From contig JBJMQS010000036.1 in NCBI GenBank assembly GCA_045802605.1, forward strand, positions 248,001 through 312,000: a DNA stretch of 64,000 nt. Direction: 5' to 3'. The notes below the pieces were generated by a model. That model made no database searches and was not told where the DNA came from. It worked only from the letters and a program-made list of their open reading frames with translations. Each line of letters opens with the position of its first letter. Position 1 is the stretch's first letter. Shown here in pieces: positions 17,026 to 25,748 of this stretch. The stretch is from JBJMQS01 sp045802605. Lineage in GTDB: Bacteria; Planctomycetota; Planctomycetia; Gemmatales; Gemmataceae. The position numbers were made by a program, and so were the translations under genes.

Positions 17026-18072
17026 TCACAATGCTGCTGGGATCTGTTGCGTCAGGCAATGAAGCGTGCCCAGGCCCCACACCAAATCCACCGCGTGAAT
17101 GCCGATCACGCGCCGCGCCGGAAACAAGTCCGCCAAAATTCCAAGCGCAATACGGTCGTTCGGATCGTTGAACGTCGGCACCAACACGGCCGAATTGGCA
17201 ATGTAAAAGTTGGCATAGCTGGCCGGCAGCCGCTGCTTGCGAAAGAAGATCGGATCCGGCATTGGCAAGTCGATCACATGCAGCGTGCCTGCGGCATCCC
17301 GAAACTGTCGCAACCGCTGCAGGTTGTTTTCCAACAACTCGTGATTCGGATCCGATGCGCTTTTCTCGACGGCGGTTATTACGGTCCGTGGTCCAACAAA
17401 TCGAGCGATGTCGTCAACGTGGCCATGCGTGTCGTCACCAACGATGCCTCGGCCCAGCCAGATCGTGGTGTTTGCTCCGAGAAATTCAGCGAATATTGCC
17501 TCGTAGTCGGCGCGGGTCAGTCCCGGATTACGCACTTGCGCATCGCTTAACAGCCATTCTTCCGTCGTGAGGACGAGCCCAGCGCCATTGACGTCTATCC
17601 CGCCACCTTCGAGGACGATACCGCGATTGCCGTGTTGCGGCGCATGCGTCGGGACATTCAACTGGCGCGCAATGACTTTGCCGATCTCATTGTCGTGCGA
17701 CCAATTTTCGTATTTCGCCCATGCGCTGAACTGCCAATCGAGCAGTGTCATTCGCTCGTTGTCGAACACGCCGATCGGCCCCGAATCGCGCATCCACACG
17801 CGATCGGTGGGTACCTCAAGAAAAGTGACCTGCTTCACGTCGCAGCGCGTCTTGCCCAAGAGAGCACGCACCGATTTTTCCGCGCCGGGCTGCACCAAAA
17901 GCAGCACTGCCTCGCTCTCGGCCAGACGCCTGACGATTTCGGCATATACCCAGGGGATTGGCCCGAATTTGCCGGGCCAATCCGCAACCTCATGCGGCCA
18001 CGCCACTAGCGTTGCCGCGTGAATGTCCCACTCGGCCGGCATCCGAAATCGCTGCACTAATTGGTTGCTCAT
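17026..18072 (-). CDS. aguA: Agmatine deiminase / peptidyl-arginine deiminase family
   Basis: This 348-residue protein shows the agmatine deiminase layout. It has M-P-A-E-W-D-I-H near the start, V-W-M-R-D-S-G-P, E-G-G-G-I-D-V-N-G, G-D-D-T-H-G-H-V-D-D, and the C-terminal nucleophile in L-H-C-L-T-Q-Q (C339). The enzyme converts agmatine to N-carbamoylputrescine and ammonia in polyamine synthesis; related family members act on peptidyl-arginine. The length matches cytoplasmic agmatine deiminases and no signal peptide is present. It is divergent from the response regulator at 18141. No N-carbamoylputrescine amidase gene is adjacent. Confidence 0.9.
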   Translation of the reverse strand: MSNQLVQRFRMPAEWDIHAATLVAWPHEVADWPGKFGPIPWVYAEIVRRLAESEAVLLLVQPGAEKSVRALLGKTRCDVKQVTFLEVPTDRVWMRDSGPIGVFDNERMTLLDWQFSAWAKYENWSHDNEIGKVIARQLNVPTHAPQHGNRGIVLEGGGIDVNGAGLVLTTEEWLLSDAQVRNPGLTRADYEAIFAEFLGANTTIWLGRGIVGDDTHGHVDDIARFVGPRTVITAVEKSASDPNHELLENNLQRLRQFRDAAGTLHVIDLPMPDPIFFRKQRLPASYANFYIANSAVLVPTFNDPNDRIALGILADLFPARRVIGIHAVDLVWGLGTLHCLTQQIPAAL

Positions 18073-18140
18073 CGCCCCGAAGTCAGCTAAGTTTCAGCAA
18101 GCGCCGCCCTCGATGCGCCTGCCGGAGTTCTATTTTCCCC

Positions 18141-18560
18141 ATGGCGTCGCCGACCATTCTCGTCGTGGATGATGCGGCCGACACACTGCATCTGATCGGC
18201 ACATTTCTACGACATCACGGCTACGAAGTTCTCCTGGCCCCTGATGGCGATGCCGGCCTCTCGATGGCCAACGAACACCGGCCCGACCTGGTCGTGACTG
18301 ACATGCTCATGCCCGGCGTCAGCGGCTTCCGCGTTATCGATCAGCTCAAGAGTGATCCGAAATTTCAGCCGCGAGTCGTAATGATCTCCGCCCAGGACGC
18401 TCCGCTGCATCGCGCCTACGCCGCGGCTTTGGGCGTCGATGATTTTCTCCCGAAGCCGTTCGGCTTGCAACAACTCCTCGACAGTGTACAGCGGTTCTTC
18501 CCGGTGACGATGCCGCCGGGGAATGTGGCCGTCGCGAAAGATACACTGATTCAATCGTGA
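18141..18560 (+). CDS. Single-domain response regulator (CheY-like)
   Basis: The 139-residue protein has one receiver domain. It shows V-V-D-D at residues 8-11, phospho-acceptor D54 in V-V-T-D-M-L-M-P-G, the conserved S/T in M-I-S-A-Q-D, and K-P-F in F-L-P-K-P-F-G. No output domain is present, so it works through protein partners. ATG 18141 is used because the domain begins there; the frame is open upstream. Its stop overlaps the GTG of the hydrolase gene by four bases. No histidine kinase is adjacent. Confidence 0.9.
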   Translation: MASPTILVVDDAADTLHLIGTFLRHHGYEVLLAPDGDAGLSMANEHRPDLVVTDMLMPGVSGFRVIDQLKSDPKFQPRVVMISAQDAPLHRAYAAALGVDDFLPKPFGLQQLLDSVQRFFPVTMPPGNVAVAKDTLIQS

Positions 18561-19558
18561 GTAATGATGAATTCCGTCCGTTGCCATTTCTTGCCAATGC
18601 ACACTTGCAGACGGTTCTGAGTCTTTGGCTCAAAGGCGGCCGTGTGCCCGGCGCAACACGCCGGCATGTTGTTCGCCTGCCCGATGGCGACTGCCTCGTG
18701 CTGCACGAAAACACTCCGCGCACATGGAAGCCCGGCGTACCTGTCACCATTGTCATCCACGGGCTCACAGGCTCGTACCGCTCCAGCGGTGTCGTCGCAC
18801 TCGCCCGGCACTTGTTCGCACAAGGTGTGCGTGTGTTCCGCCTCGATTTGCGCGGCGCAGGCGCGGGGCTGCGAGTGGCCCGGAGGACTTACAATGCCGG
18901 CTGCTCGGGCGACGTACGTGCCGCGCTCGCGGCCGTTTCAACCCTCGCGCCCAACTCGCCGCTCTGGCTCGTCGGCACATCGCTCGGCGGCAACGTTGCT
19001 CTGAAACTCGCCGGGGAGTTACCGCAACATCCTGTTCCGCAATTGGCGAAGGTGGCCGTTCTCAATCCGCCGGCCGATTTACACGCCTGCGTTACTCGTA
19101 TCGAAGAACGGCGGAATCGGTTTTACGAATGGCGCTTTGTGACCGAGCTGCTCGGTGCCGATCGGCTGCGGGCCAAAATCTTCGGCGGAGAGGCACCGCC
19201 GGAAAAGGCCCGCCGGCTGCGCCTGCGCGATTACGACGATCGTTACACCGCTCCGCGCGGCGGATTTTCCGGCGTCAGCGACTATTACACCCGCGCGTCG
19301 AGCGCTTCGCTTGTGCCGCATATCACCGTGCCGACATTAATTCTGACCTCGCGCGACGATCCATTCATCGCGGTCGAATCTCTCGAAGCAATGTCGCGAC
19401 CTTCGCACGTTGAGCTGCGCATCGCATCAAGCGGCGGCCACACGGGATTCCTCGGCCGCGACGGCAACGGCGGTTGGTCGTGGGCAGAATGGGCGATTGT
19501 GAAGTGGTTGACTTGCATCAGAGAAGAACCAAGAACCGAAGAAACAAGAACCAAATAA
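18557..19558 (+). CDS. Alpha/beta hydrolase of the YheT/EMB8 family
   Basis: This 333-residue protein has the YheT-type opening F-L-A-N-A-H-L-Q-T-V-L and the V-I-H-G-L-T-G-S oxyanion motif. It also has R-L-D-L-R-G-A-G, the nucleophile elbow G-T-S-L-G-G-N, and the late S-R-D-D-P-F-I-A and G-G-H-T-G-F-L segments carrying the Asp and His. The family hydrolyses short esters; the true substrate is unknown. Translation is coupled to the response regulator through a GTGA overlap. The last codons lie inside the left arm of a 38-bp inverted repeat, so the tail R-E-E-P-R-T-E-E-T-R-T-K is repeat-derived. Confidence 0.88.
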   Translation: MSNDEFRPLPFLANAHLQTVLSLWLKGGRVPGATRRHVVRLPDGDCLVLHENTPRTWKPGVPVTIVIHGLTGSYRSSGVVALARHLFAQGVRVFRLDLRGAGAGLRVARRTYNAGCSGDVRAALAAVSTLAPNSPLWLVGTSLGGNVALKLAGELPQHPVPQLAKVAVLNPPADLHACVTRIEERRNRFYEWRFVTELLGADRLRAKIFGGEAPPEKARRLRLRDYDDRYTAPRGGFSGVSDYYTRASSASLVPHITVPTLILTSRDDPFIAVESLEAMSRPSHVELRIASSGGHTGFLGRDGNGGWSWAEWAIVKWLTCIREEPRTEETRTK

Positions 19559-19673
19559 TAATCAAAATCAAGATTCAATAATCAAAAACGGGTTTGACGC
19601 CTCGAATTTGGTTATTGGTCTTTGATAGTTGATTCTTATTTGGTTCTTGTTTCTTCGGTTCTTGGTTCTTCTC
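19521..19673. repeat. 38-bp perfect inverted repeat between convergent genes
   Basis: Arms at 19521-19558 (starting GAGAAGAACCAAG) and 19636-19673 are exact inverse complements. They are separated by 77 bases that are themselves partly self-complementary (AATCAAAA against TTTGATAG...TTGATT). The left arm overlaps the end of the hydrolase gene and the right arm abuts the topA stop. It would form a very long hairpin in either transcript. Confidence 0.9.
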
Positions 19674-19678
19674 TCAGA

Positions 19679-22513
19679 TCACGCTGGTGCCGGTGCCGTC
19701 GCCGCCGTCGCCGCAGCCAGTTGCTCCAGAACCTGGGGCGGCGCTTCCTTGGTGCCGCGGCACTTCGGATACTTCGAGCAGCCCAGGAAATAACTCCCGC
19801 CACGGCCCGAACGCAACTTCATGGCCGCCCCGCAATCGGGACAGACCTCGCTGATTTCAATCTGCGGCATGTCCTTCTTCACCGGTGCGGGCGGCATCAT
19901 GTCCTTGAGCTGTTCCTTCAGATCGCCTGTGATCGACTTGTAGCTCCGGCACTTCGGGTAACCCGAGCATGCCAGATACGGTGGTCGGCCGCGGAAGCCG
20001 CGCTGGATGATCATCGGCGCTTTGCATTTCTCGCAACGGATGCCCGTATCCTTCGGCTTGACCGGGTTGCCTTCGGCGTCGATGTTCCAGATGTTGCGGC
20101 ACTTGGGATAACCTGAGCAGCCCAAGAACGGACCGCGCTTCCCTTCCTTGAGTAGCATCGCCGAGCCGCACTTCTCGCACACATGCTCGGTCGGCTTGCT
20201 CGACAGCACCGGTGTCCCGTCGGGCCCGTAGTTCATCGTCGTCTTGCATTCGGGGTAGCCCTCGCAGCCGAGGAACGCCGCTCCACCCGCCCGCGGTACG
20301 CGCTTGAGCATCATCTTCCCGCATGTCGGGCAGGGGATGTCGGTCATCTCAGCGGCAGGCCGGGCCTCTTCGCCTTCGCGAGGCTGAATGTACTTGCAGC
20401 CTTCGCGATAACCCGAACAGCCGATGAACTTATTGCCGGTCTTCTTCGAGTACTTCACCGTGAGCGGTTTTTCGCACAGCGGGCACTTTTCACCGGTCTC
20501 CTGACCGCGCATCGCACCGAGTTTATCTTTCGCCTCGGTCAGCGCCTTGGAGAACGGCGTCCAAAATTCGTTGAGCACGTCGGCGTACTGCATTTGCCGC
20601 GTTGCGATCTGATCGAGGTCGTCTTCCATGTGCGCCGTGAACTTCAGGTTCATGACGTCCGGGAAGTTCTCGACCAAAAGGTCCGTCGCGGCTTTGCCCA
20701 CTTCGGTGGCATAGAAGCGACGCTCCTTCACCTCGATGTAACCGCGTTTCTCCGACGTAATCTTGCCGATGATCGACGCGTAGGTACTAGGCCGACCGAT
20801 GCCTTCCTTTTCCAGCGCCTTCACCAAACTCGCCTCGTTGTAACGCGGCGGCGGCTGGGTGAAGTGTTGGCTGGCGATCAAGTCGAGCCGGTCCAGCGAT
20901 GCGCCTTCCGTGACATTCGGCAGCACTGCGTCTTCTTGCTTGTGATGCGAATACATCTTGCGGAAGCCGTCAAACTTCAGAATCTTGCCCTGGGCCTTGA
21001 AGAGCCCTTCCGCCCCGTCATTCGTGCGGGCTTTCACTTCGACATTCGTCACCGCGAAGACCGCGGGCGTCATCTGGCTGGCGACAAACCGGGTGTAAAT
21101 CAGGGTGTAAAGCCGCAGTTGGTCGTGCGCCAAGCCAAGCGATGCCGCCCGCTGCGGCGTCATGCCGACGTCGGTTGGACGAATGGCTTCGTGAGCTTCT
21201 TGCGCGCTTTTGCCTGAAGAGTAAAAGTTGGGCTTCTCCGGCAGATAGCGATCGCCAAATTGCGTGGCAATGTAACCGCGCACCAAGGCCAGCGCCTCGT
21301 TTGAGATGCGGGTCGAGTCGGTTCGCATGTAGGTAATGAGGGCCACCTGGCCCTCATCGCCAAGCGGCACACCTTCGTACAACTTCTGCGCGACGTCCAT
21401 CGTCCGCTTGGCTGAGAAACGCAGTCGGAGGTTCGCCTGCTGTTGCAGCGTGCTCGTTGTGAAGGGCGGGGCGGCTTTCTCAGCCCGATCCTTCTGTTCG
21501 AGCTTCGCGATCGACCAGGTCGCCCGATCGAGTTGCTCCGCGATCAAGCGGGCGTCCGCTTCATTGGCGACGGCGTACTTTTCGCCCTTCCATTCCGCGA
21601 TCTCGGCGCGGAATGAACCGGGTCGAGCTTCGTTCTTCTCCGCTGGTTGGTTTTCATCCGCCGGCTCAGCGGGGCCTTTTTTCTTGGCCGGGATCACGCG
21701 GTACGGTGCGGCCTCGAACGGCACGGTGCCTGTCGGCGCGACTTCGGCGATGATCTTCCAATACTCTTCGGACTTGAACGCTTCGATTTCGCGCTCGCGG
21801 TCCACAACCAGGCGTAGCGCCACCGATTGCACCCGGCCCGCGCTTAGGCCCTTGGTGATCTTGTCGCCGAGCAGGCCCGACAGCGGATAGCCCACGACAC
21901 GGTCGAGGATGCGGCGGGCCTCCTGCGCCTTCACCCGATCCATGTCGATCTTTTCCGGATTCGCAATGGCGTGCTGGACCGCGCTCTTAGTGATTTCGTT
22001 GAAGTTGATCCGGTAGGTGCGATCATCTTCGAGATTGAGTTCATCGAAGATATGCCAAGCAATGGCCTCGCCCTCACGGTCGGGGTCAGTCGCCAGATAG
22101 ACTTTGCCGGCCTTGGCCGCTTCCTTTTTCAGCTCGGCGAGAATCTGCTGCGGCGTCTTACGCCGGCCGTAGTTCTTATCTGGCTTGGGGACCTCGTAGC
22201 GTGGCAGCCAGCCGTTGGCGATGTTCACGCCGGCGACTTCTTCGCCCTCCCGGCGACGGCCCTTGGGCAGATCGCGCACGTGACCGTAGCTGGCGAGCAC
22301 TTTGAAGTTGCTCCCCAGGTACTTGTTGATCGTGTTCGCCTTGGCGGGAGATTCGACGATCACGAGGTCCGGCCCCGTGCCATCGCTTTTCAGCTTGCGG
22401 CGTGTCGCAGTTTTGGTAGCCCCGTCCGCGACGACCGCGGCGGGAGCTTTTCGAGTCGTTTTTCGGGGAGTCGGCGTTTTGGCCTCATCACCGGTTTTCT
22501 TGCGTGGTGGCAC
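19679..22513 (-). CDS. topA: DNA topoisomerase I with five C-terminal zinc ribbons
   Basis: This 944-residue protein has a basic N-terminal extension (residues 1-47). A TOPRIM domain follows, starting V-I-V-E-S-P-A-K-A and carrying D-P-D-R-E-G-E (acidic residues 143-148). The cleavage domain has catalytic tyrosine Y395 in I-T-Y-M-R-T-D-S-T-R. From about residue 640 come five C4 zinc-ribbon modules, each C-x2-C...C-x3/4-Y-x2-C. It relaxes negative supercoils. E. coli TopA has three such motifs plus extra ribbons, so five canonical C4 modules is rich but not unprecedented. Residues 281-300 are an acidic, Glu/Pro/Ala insertion. Single gene. Confidence 0.97.
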   Translation of the reverse strand: MPPRKKTGDEAKTPTPRKTTRKAPAAVVADGATKTATRRKLKSDGTGPDLVIVESPAKANTINKYLGSNFKVLASYGHVRDLPKGRRREGEEVAGVNIANGWLPRYEVPKPDKNYGRRKTPQQILAELKKEAAKAGKVYLATDPDREGEAIAWHIFDELNLEDDRTYRINFNEITKSAVQHAIANPEKIDMDRVKAQEARRILDRVVGYPLSGLLGDKITKGLSAGRVQSVALRLVVDREREIEAFKSEEYWKIIAEVAPTGTVPFEAAPYRVIPAKKKGPAEPADENQPAEKNEARPGSFRAEIAEWKGEKYAVANEADARLIAEQLDRATWSIAKLEQKDRAEKAAPPFTTSTLQQQANLRLRFSAKRTMDVAQKLYEGVPLGDEGQVALITYMRTDSTRISNEALALVRGYIATQFGDRYLPEKPNFYSSGKSAQEAHEAIRPTDVGMTPQRAASLGLAHDQLRLYTLIYTRFVASQMTPAVFAVTNVEVKARTNDGAEGLFKAQGKILKFDGFRKMYSHHKQEDAVLPNVTEGASLDRLDLIASQHFTQPPPRYNEASLVKALEKEGIGRPSTYASIIGKITSEKRGYIEVKERRFYATEVGKAATDLLVENFPDVMNLKFTAHMEDDLDQIATRQMQYADVLNEFWTPFSKALTEAKDKLGAMRGQETGEKCPLCEKPLTVKYSKKTGNKFIGCSGYREGCKYIQPREGEEARPAAEMTDIPCPTCGKMMLKRVPRAGGAAFLGCEGYPECKTTMNYGPDGTPVLSSKPTEHVCEKCGSAMLLKEGKRGPFLGCSGYPKCRNIWNIDAEGNPVKPKDTGIRCEKCKAPMIIQRGFRGRPPYLACSGYPKCRSYKSITGDLKEQLKDMMPPAPVKKDMPQIEISEVCPDCGAAMKLRSGRGGSYFLGCSKYPKCRGTKEAPPQVLEQLAAATAATAPAPA

Positions 22514-22556
22514 TGTTCTGGTTCTCGGTTAAAGCTGGCAGGTTGTTGTTAGGTTT

Positions 22557-22583
22557 CGGGAGGGCGGGGCTCCTGCCGAGCCG
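22557..22583 (+). repeat. Intergenic REGGAPAEP-coding repeat remnant
   Basis: Reading CGG GAG GGC GGG GCT CCT GCC GAG CCG gives R-E-G-G-A-P-A-E-P, nearly the same peptide as the in-gene element at 9710-9736. Here it lies between the topA start and the PpiD-like gene with no open frame around it. Confidence 0.55.
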
Positions 22584-22769
22584 GCTAGCCGGGCGCCTAG
22601 GCACCCAAATCCCGTCTGGAACAGCGGTTGTTGCCGCCGTCAGAGTCGCTACAATCCCACTTGCTGCGGGGGATACCCCCGTCCAACCTCATTAGTATAG
22701 AGGGGCCGGAAGTCAAGCCTTTCGCAGCCGGCCGAGGACAGGATGTCCGCCCTAAGTTGAGGTCCCGTA

Positions 22770-25322
22770 ATGGCTTTCAATCCGTTCCATAGTTTTCGTC
22801 GGCATCAAAAGAAGTTTTTCGCCGCCCTGACGATCATGTGCATGTTCATCTTCGTGCTCTCCAGCGGCATGGGGCGCGGCGATTGGTTTACCCAATGGGG
22901 CGAGTATTTTGGCGGTCGCGGCTCGACCGCTCAGGCCGCTGCCAGCTTGTACGGCCGCGACATCGACCAAGCCACCCTGGCCACGGTCCAGCGCCGCCGG
23001 CTGATCGCCAATCGCTACATCGAGATGGCCATTAACTATAGCCATCAGGACATCAAGAACCGGGTTTTCGAACGCTTCGACCGGCTCGATCCGAGTTTCA
23101 AGCAACTCGTTCAAGAGTACATCAGCCCGCCGCAGTATGTCCGCCAATTGGGCGATTTCGGCGTCATCAACAACTGGCGAATTCTCGCCTCACGGGTTGA
23201 AGGTCTTCAGCAACAATTTGCTTCCAGTACCGAACAAAAGTCGGACCAAGCGTCCAATAAAGAGCAGGCCACTCTCGCCGCCGACTTCGCACATTTCTTG
23301 CGCCAAAGTTCAGACGTAATTCTCGAAAAGGGTCGCTCACCGCGGGATGGCTACTTCGGCGGCCGGGTGGACAGTCCCGAAGACACGCTCGATTTTCTTA
23401 TCTGGAAGCACAAGGCCGATGAACTGGGCATCAATTATACGCCGCAAGACGTGGCTGAAGCGGTCACGCGCGAGACCCTGTCCCATTTGACGCCGGAAGC
23501 CACCACTCAGATTCACAATCATTTGAATTCTGAATACCGGGGCATGTACAACCCGGAAATGCTGACCGATGCGTTGGGGCAAGAGTTCCGCGTGCGTGCG
23601 GCACGCAATGCGATCATGGGCGAAGCCGGTTCGAGCAGTCGGATGTTCCAAACTCGCTCCGAGATGCCAACACTGACCACGCCGGATGAATTCTTTGAGT
23701 GGTTCAAAGACAATCGCACGCTGGTCCGGGTCGGCCTGATCGAGTTGCCGGTGGAGCAATTCACCGCCAAGGTACCCGATCCCACCGACGAAAATGCGCT
23801 CAAAGAACTTTACGCGAAGCACAAAAACGATGAGCCGAACCCGGCTCGTGAGACGCCGGGATTCAAAGAGCCGAGCAAGGTCAAAATTGAGTGGTTCGCT
23901 GTGCCAAGAGAGTCGGCCTTCCACCGCAAAGTCGCGGCCGCGGTTTTAGCGGCTGATCCGCTCGGCTTGGCGGCACGTCTGCTCGAGCAGTACGACTACT
24001 ATTCAAACTACAGCCCCAATTGGACCAATCCGAATGGCTACGGCATGGGCCGAGCAGGCCTGCACGATTCGAGCGTGCTACGGGCCGAGAATTTCGCGGC
24101 ATTGGCCGGCGCTTGCACGTCCGGAAACCCGCTCGCTGGGCCGCTGGCGATGGAAGCCAGCGCGTTCGTTCAAGAAAGCAAAGACCGCGCCCGCATTGGC
24201 GCAACCACCATCCTGAGCGGGGCCTCAGAAAACCTGCTCGGCATCGACGCTCTGCCCATGGCAGTCACGCCGGCGCCGCTCACGCTCGAGCAATTGCGGC
24301 CAATCTTGCTGATCCGCATCTTGGACGACTCCGCCTCGAAATTGCTGAAAAAGGATATCGAGACGTTCGAAACCGAGTTGGCCAAGCGTGGCAAAGAAGC
24401 CGATGGCAAAACGGTCGAGGCCTATGTCGCGGAATTCACATCGGCTCGGCAGTTCCAACGTGGCGGCATGACGGACCTGCGCGACCGCTTTCATTTGGCG
24501 GACGATCCTGGCTTGGCCCAAGTGCGAGCGGCATTCAAACAGATTGCAAGCTGGAAGCGCGTCGATGATCCGGTGGGCGACCAGTTCGCGATGGAACTCA
24601 TGGAAAACCTGCAAGAGCCGGGCGCCAAGCCGGCGAACTTCCAAGCCTCGGAACTAGGTGCGTTCGATGTCTCTTACATCTTCTGGCGTAACGAAGACCG
24701 TGAACCGAAGGTCGTGCCATTCGAACAATGCCGGCCACAGGTCGTCGCGGCCTGGAAGCTCGCCAAGGCTCGCGACCTTGCCAAGAGCGAAGCGGAAAAG
24801 CTGGCCGCCGAGGCGCGCGGGATGGATGTGCAAAAGCTGCGCGATTTGGCGGTGCGAACCAGCCCCAAGCCATTTATGGAATTGAACGCCATGGGCAGGC
24901 TGAATGCAAAGATCTCGCCGATGGCCGGCCCATCGCAATACGGTCGGCCCACGGTGCCACGCGATAAGGTGACCTACCCCGGCGACATGGCCGCCCAGTT
25001 GGTGGACCTCCGAACTCAGGAGAACGGTGCGACGAAGGTGATCTCGGATTTGCCGAAGGCGAATTACTTTGTCGCCTCGCTGCTCGGAAAAGATGTGCCA
25101 ACCGTTGAAGAGTTTCGCACGGTTTACCGCAACTCGATGGCTCCGTCGCAAATGCTGCGCGATCCTCTACTCAGCATGTTTCTCAGCGAGCGGCAAGCGA
25201 ACTACGCCAAGGGCGTTTTGCAGCAACTGCGCGATGAAGCAAAGTTAGTCATTAACAAAAGCGACAAGAAACAGCCCGCTCAAGATCGCGATCGCGATAT
25301 GTCGGATGAGAGCGGGGAGTGA
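22770..25322 (+). CDS. PpiD/SurA-like membrane-anchored protein
   Basis: This 850-residue protein has a short basic N-terminus, one transmembrane helix (about residues 17-34), and a large exported part. The layout is PpiD-like: F-x-x-H-Q-K-K-F-F before the helix, a G-R-x-I-D-Q-A segment after it, and helical regions such as W-K-H-K-A-D-E-L-G-I-N-Y-T-P-Q-D-V. Later sequence resembles degenerate parvulin regions, but I cannot see an intact rotamase active site. It probably assists folding or assembly of exported proteins; that is inference. The C-terminus is highly charged (D-K-K-Q-P-A-Q-D-R-D-R-D). A run of repeats follows it. Confidence 0.6.
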   Translation: MAFNPFHSFRRHQKKFFAALTIMCMFIFVLSSGMGRGDWFTQWGEYFGGRGSTAQAAASLYGRDIDQATLATVQRRRLIANRYIEMAINYSHQDIKNRVFERFDRLDPSFKQLVQEYISPPQYVRQLGDFGVINNWRILASRVEGLQQQFASSTEQKSDQASNKEQATLAADFAHFLRQSSDVILEKGRSPRDGYFGGRVDSPEDTLDFLIWKHKADELGINYTPQDVAEAVTRETLSHLTPEATTQIHNHLNSEYRGMYNPEMLTDALGQEFRVRAARNAIMGEAGSSSRMFQTRSEMPTLTTPDEFFEWFKDNRTLVRVGLIELPVEQFTAKVPDPTDENALKELYAKHKNDEPNPARETPGFKEPSKVKIEWFAVPRESAFHRKVAAAVLAADPLGLAARLLEQYDYYSNYSPNWTNPNGYGMGRAGLHDSSVLRAENFAALAGACTSGNPLAGPLAMEASAFVQESKDRARIGATTILSGASENLLGIDALPMAVTPAPLTLEQLRPILLIRILDDSASKLLKKDIETFETELAKRGKEADGKTVEAYVAEFTSARQFQRGGMTDLRDRFHLADDPGLAQVRAAFKQIASWKRVDDPVGDQFAMELMENLQEPGAKPANFQASELGAFDVSYIFWRNEDREPKVVPFEQCRPQVVAAWKLAKARDLAKSEAEKLAAEARGMDVQKLRDLAVRTSPKPFMELNAMGRLNAKISPMAGPSQYGRPTVPRDKVTYPGDMAAQLVDLRTQENGATKVISDLPKANYFVASLLGKDVPTVEEFRTVYRNSMAPSQMLRDPLLSMFLSERQANYAKGVLQQLRDEAKLVINKSDKKQPAQDRDRDMSDESGE

Positions 25323-25374
25323 CGGTGGACTTGGTTCGTGTGATTGTCGTCTGAATTTGGTGGCGCAATTCACT

Positions 25375-25700
25375 GATTGCATTTCCTGCCAGGTCTGAAG
25401 ATTTCAGATATCGTGGCCCACTCTGAGGTTCCTACATTTCGTGGCCCGAGTAGAGTCTCTTGCGTTTCGTGGCGCAAGCAGAGTCCCAGCATTTCGTGGC
25501 CGGGTCTGAAGGTCGCCTCTGGCGACCGAAGGCCCGCAGAAGTGGCAAGCGCTTGCGGGTTCAACCGGGCCTTCGGTCGCCAGAGGCGACCTTCAGACCC
25601 GGCCACGAAATGGAAGAAGCTTCAGACCAAGCCACGAAATTTAAGTAGCCTCTGCGCCGGCCTCGAAATGAGGGGGCCTCCGAGGGTGCCACGAAATGCA
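25375..25700. repeat. Nested inverted-repeat array built from CATTTCGTGGC motifs
   Basis: At the centre are 47-bp perfectly complementary arms at 25490-25536 and 25566-25612 with a 29-base spacer. Outside them, on the left, TTTCGTGGC-like motifs recur about every 28 bases (25434, 25462, 25490). On the right, the complement GCCACGAAAT recurs at 25601 and 25632, then as a variant near 25657 and again near 25689. The whole 320-bp block is thus one large palindrome whose outer parts have diverged. No gene is supported here. It lies between convergent genes (PpiD-like and hflX). Confidence 0.85.
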
Positions 25701-25748
25701 TGAGCGCCACAAACAACTTTAACTAACACGCAATGCAAAGAGACCCAA

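Noticed and set aside
25377..25703. Open frame through the inverted-repeat block
   Set aside because: It is formed by the repeat itself, with no protein-like features and frames open on both strands.
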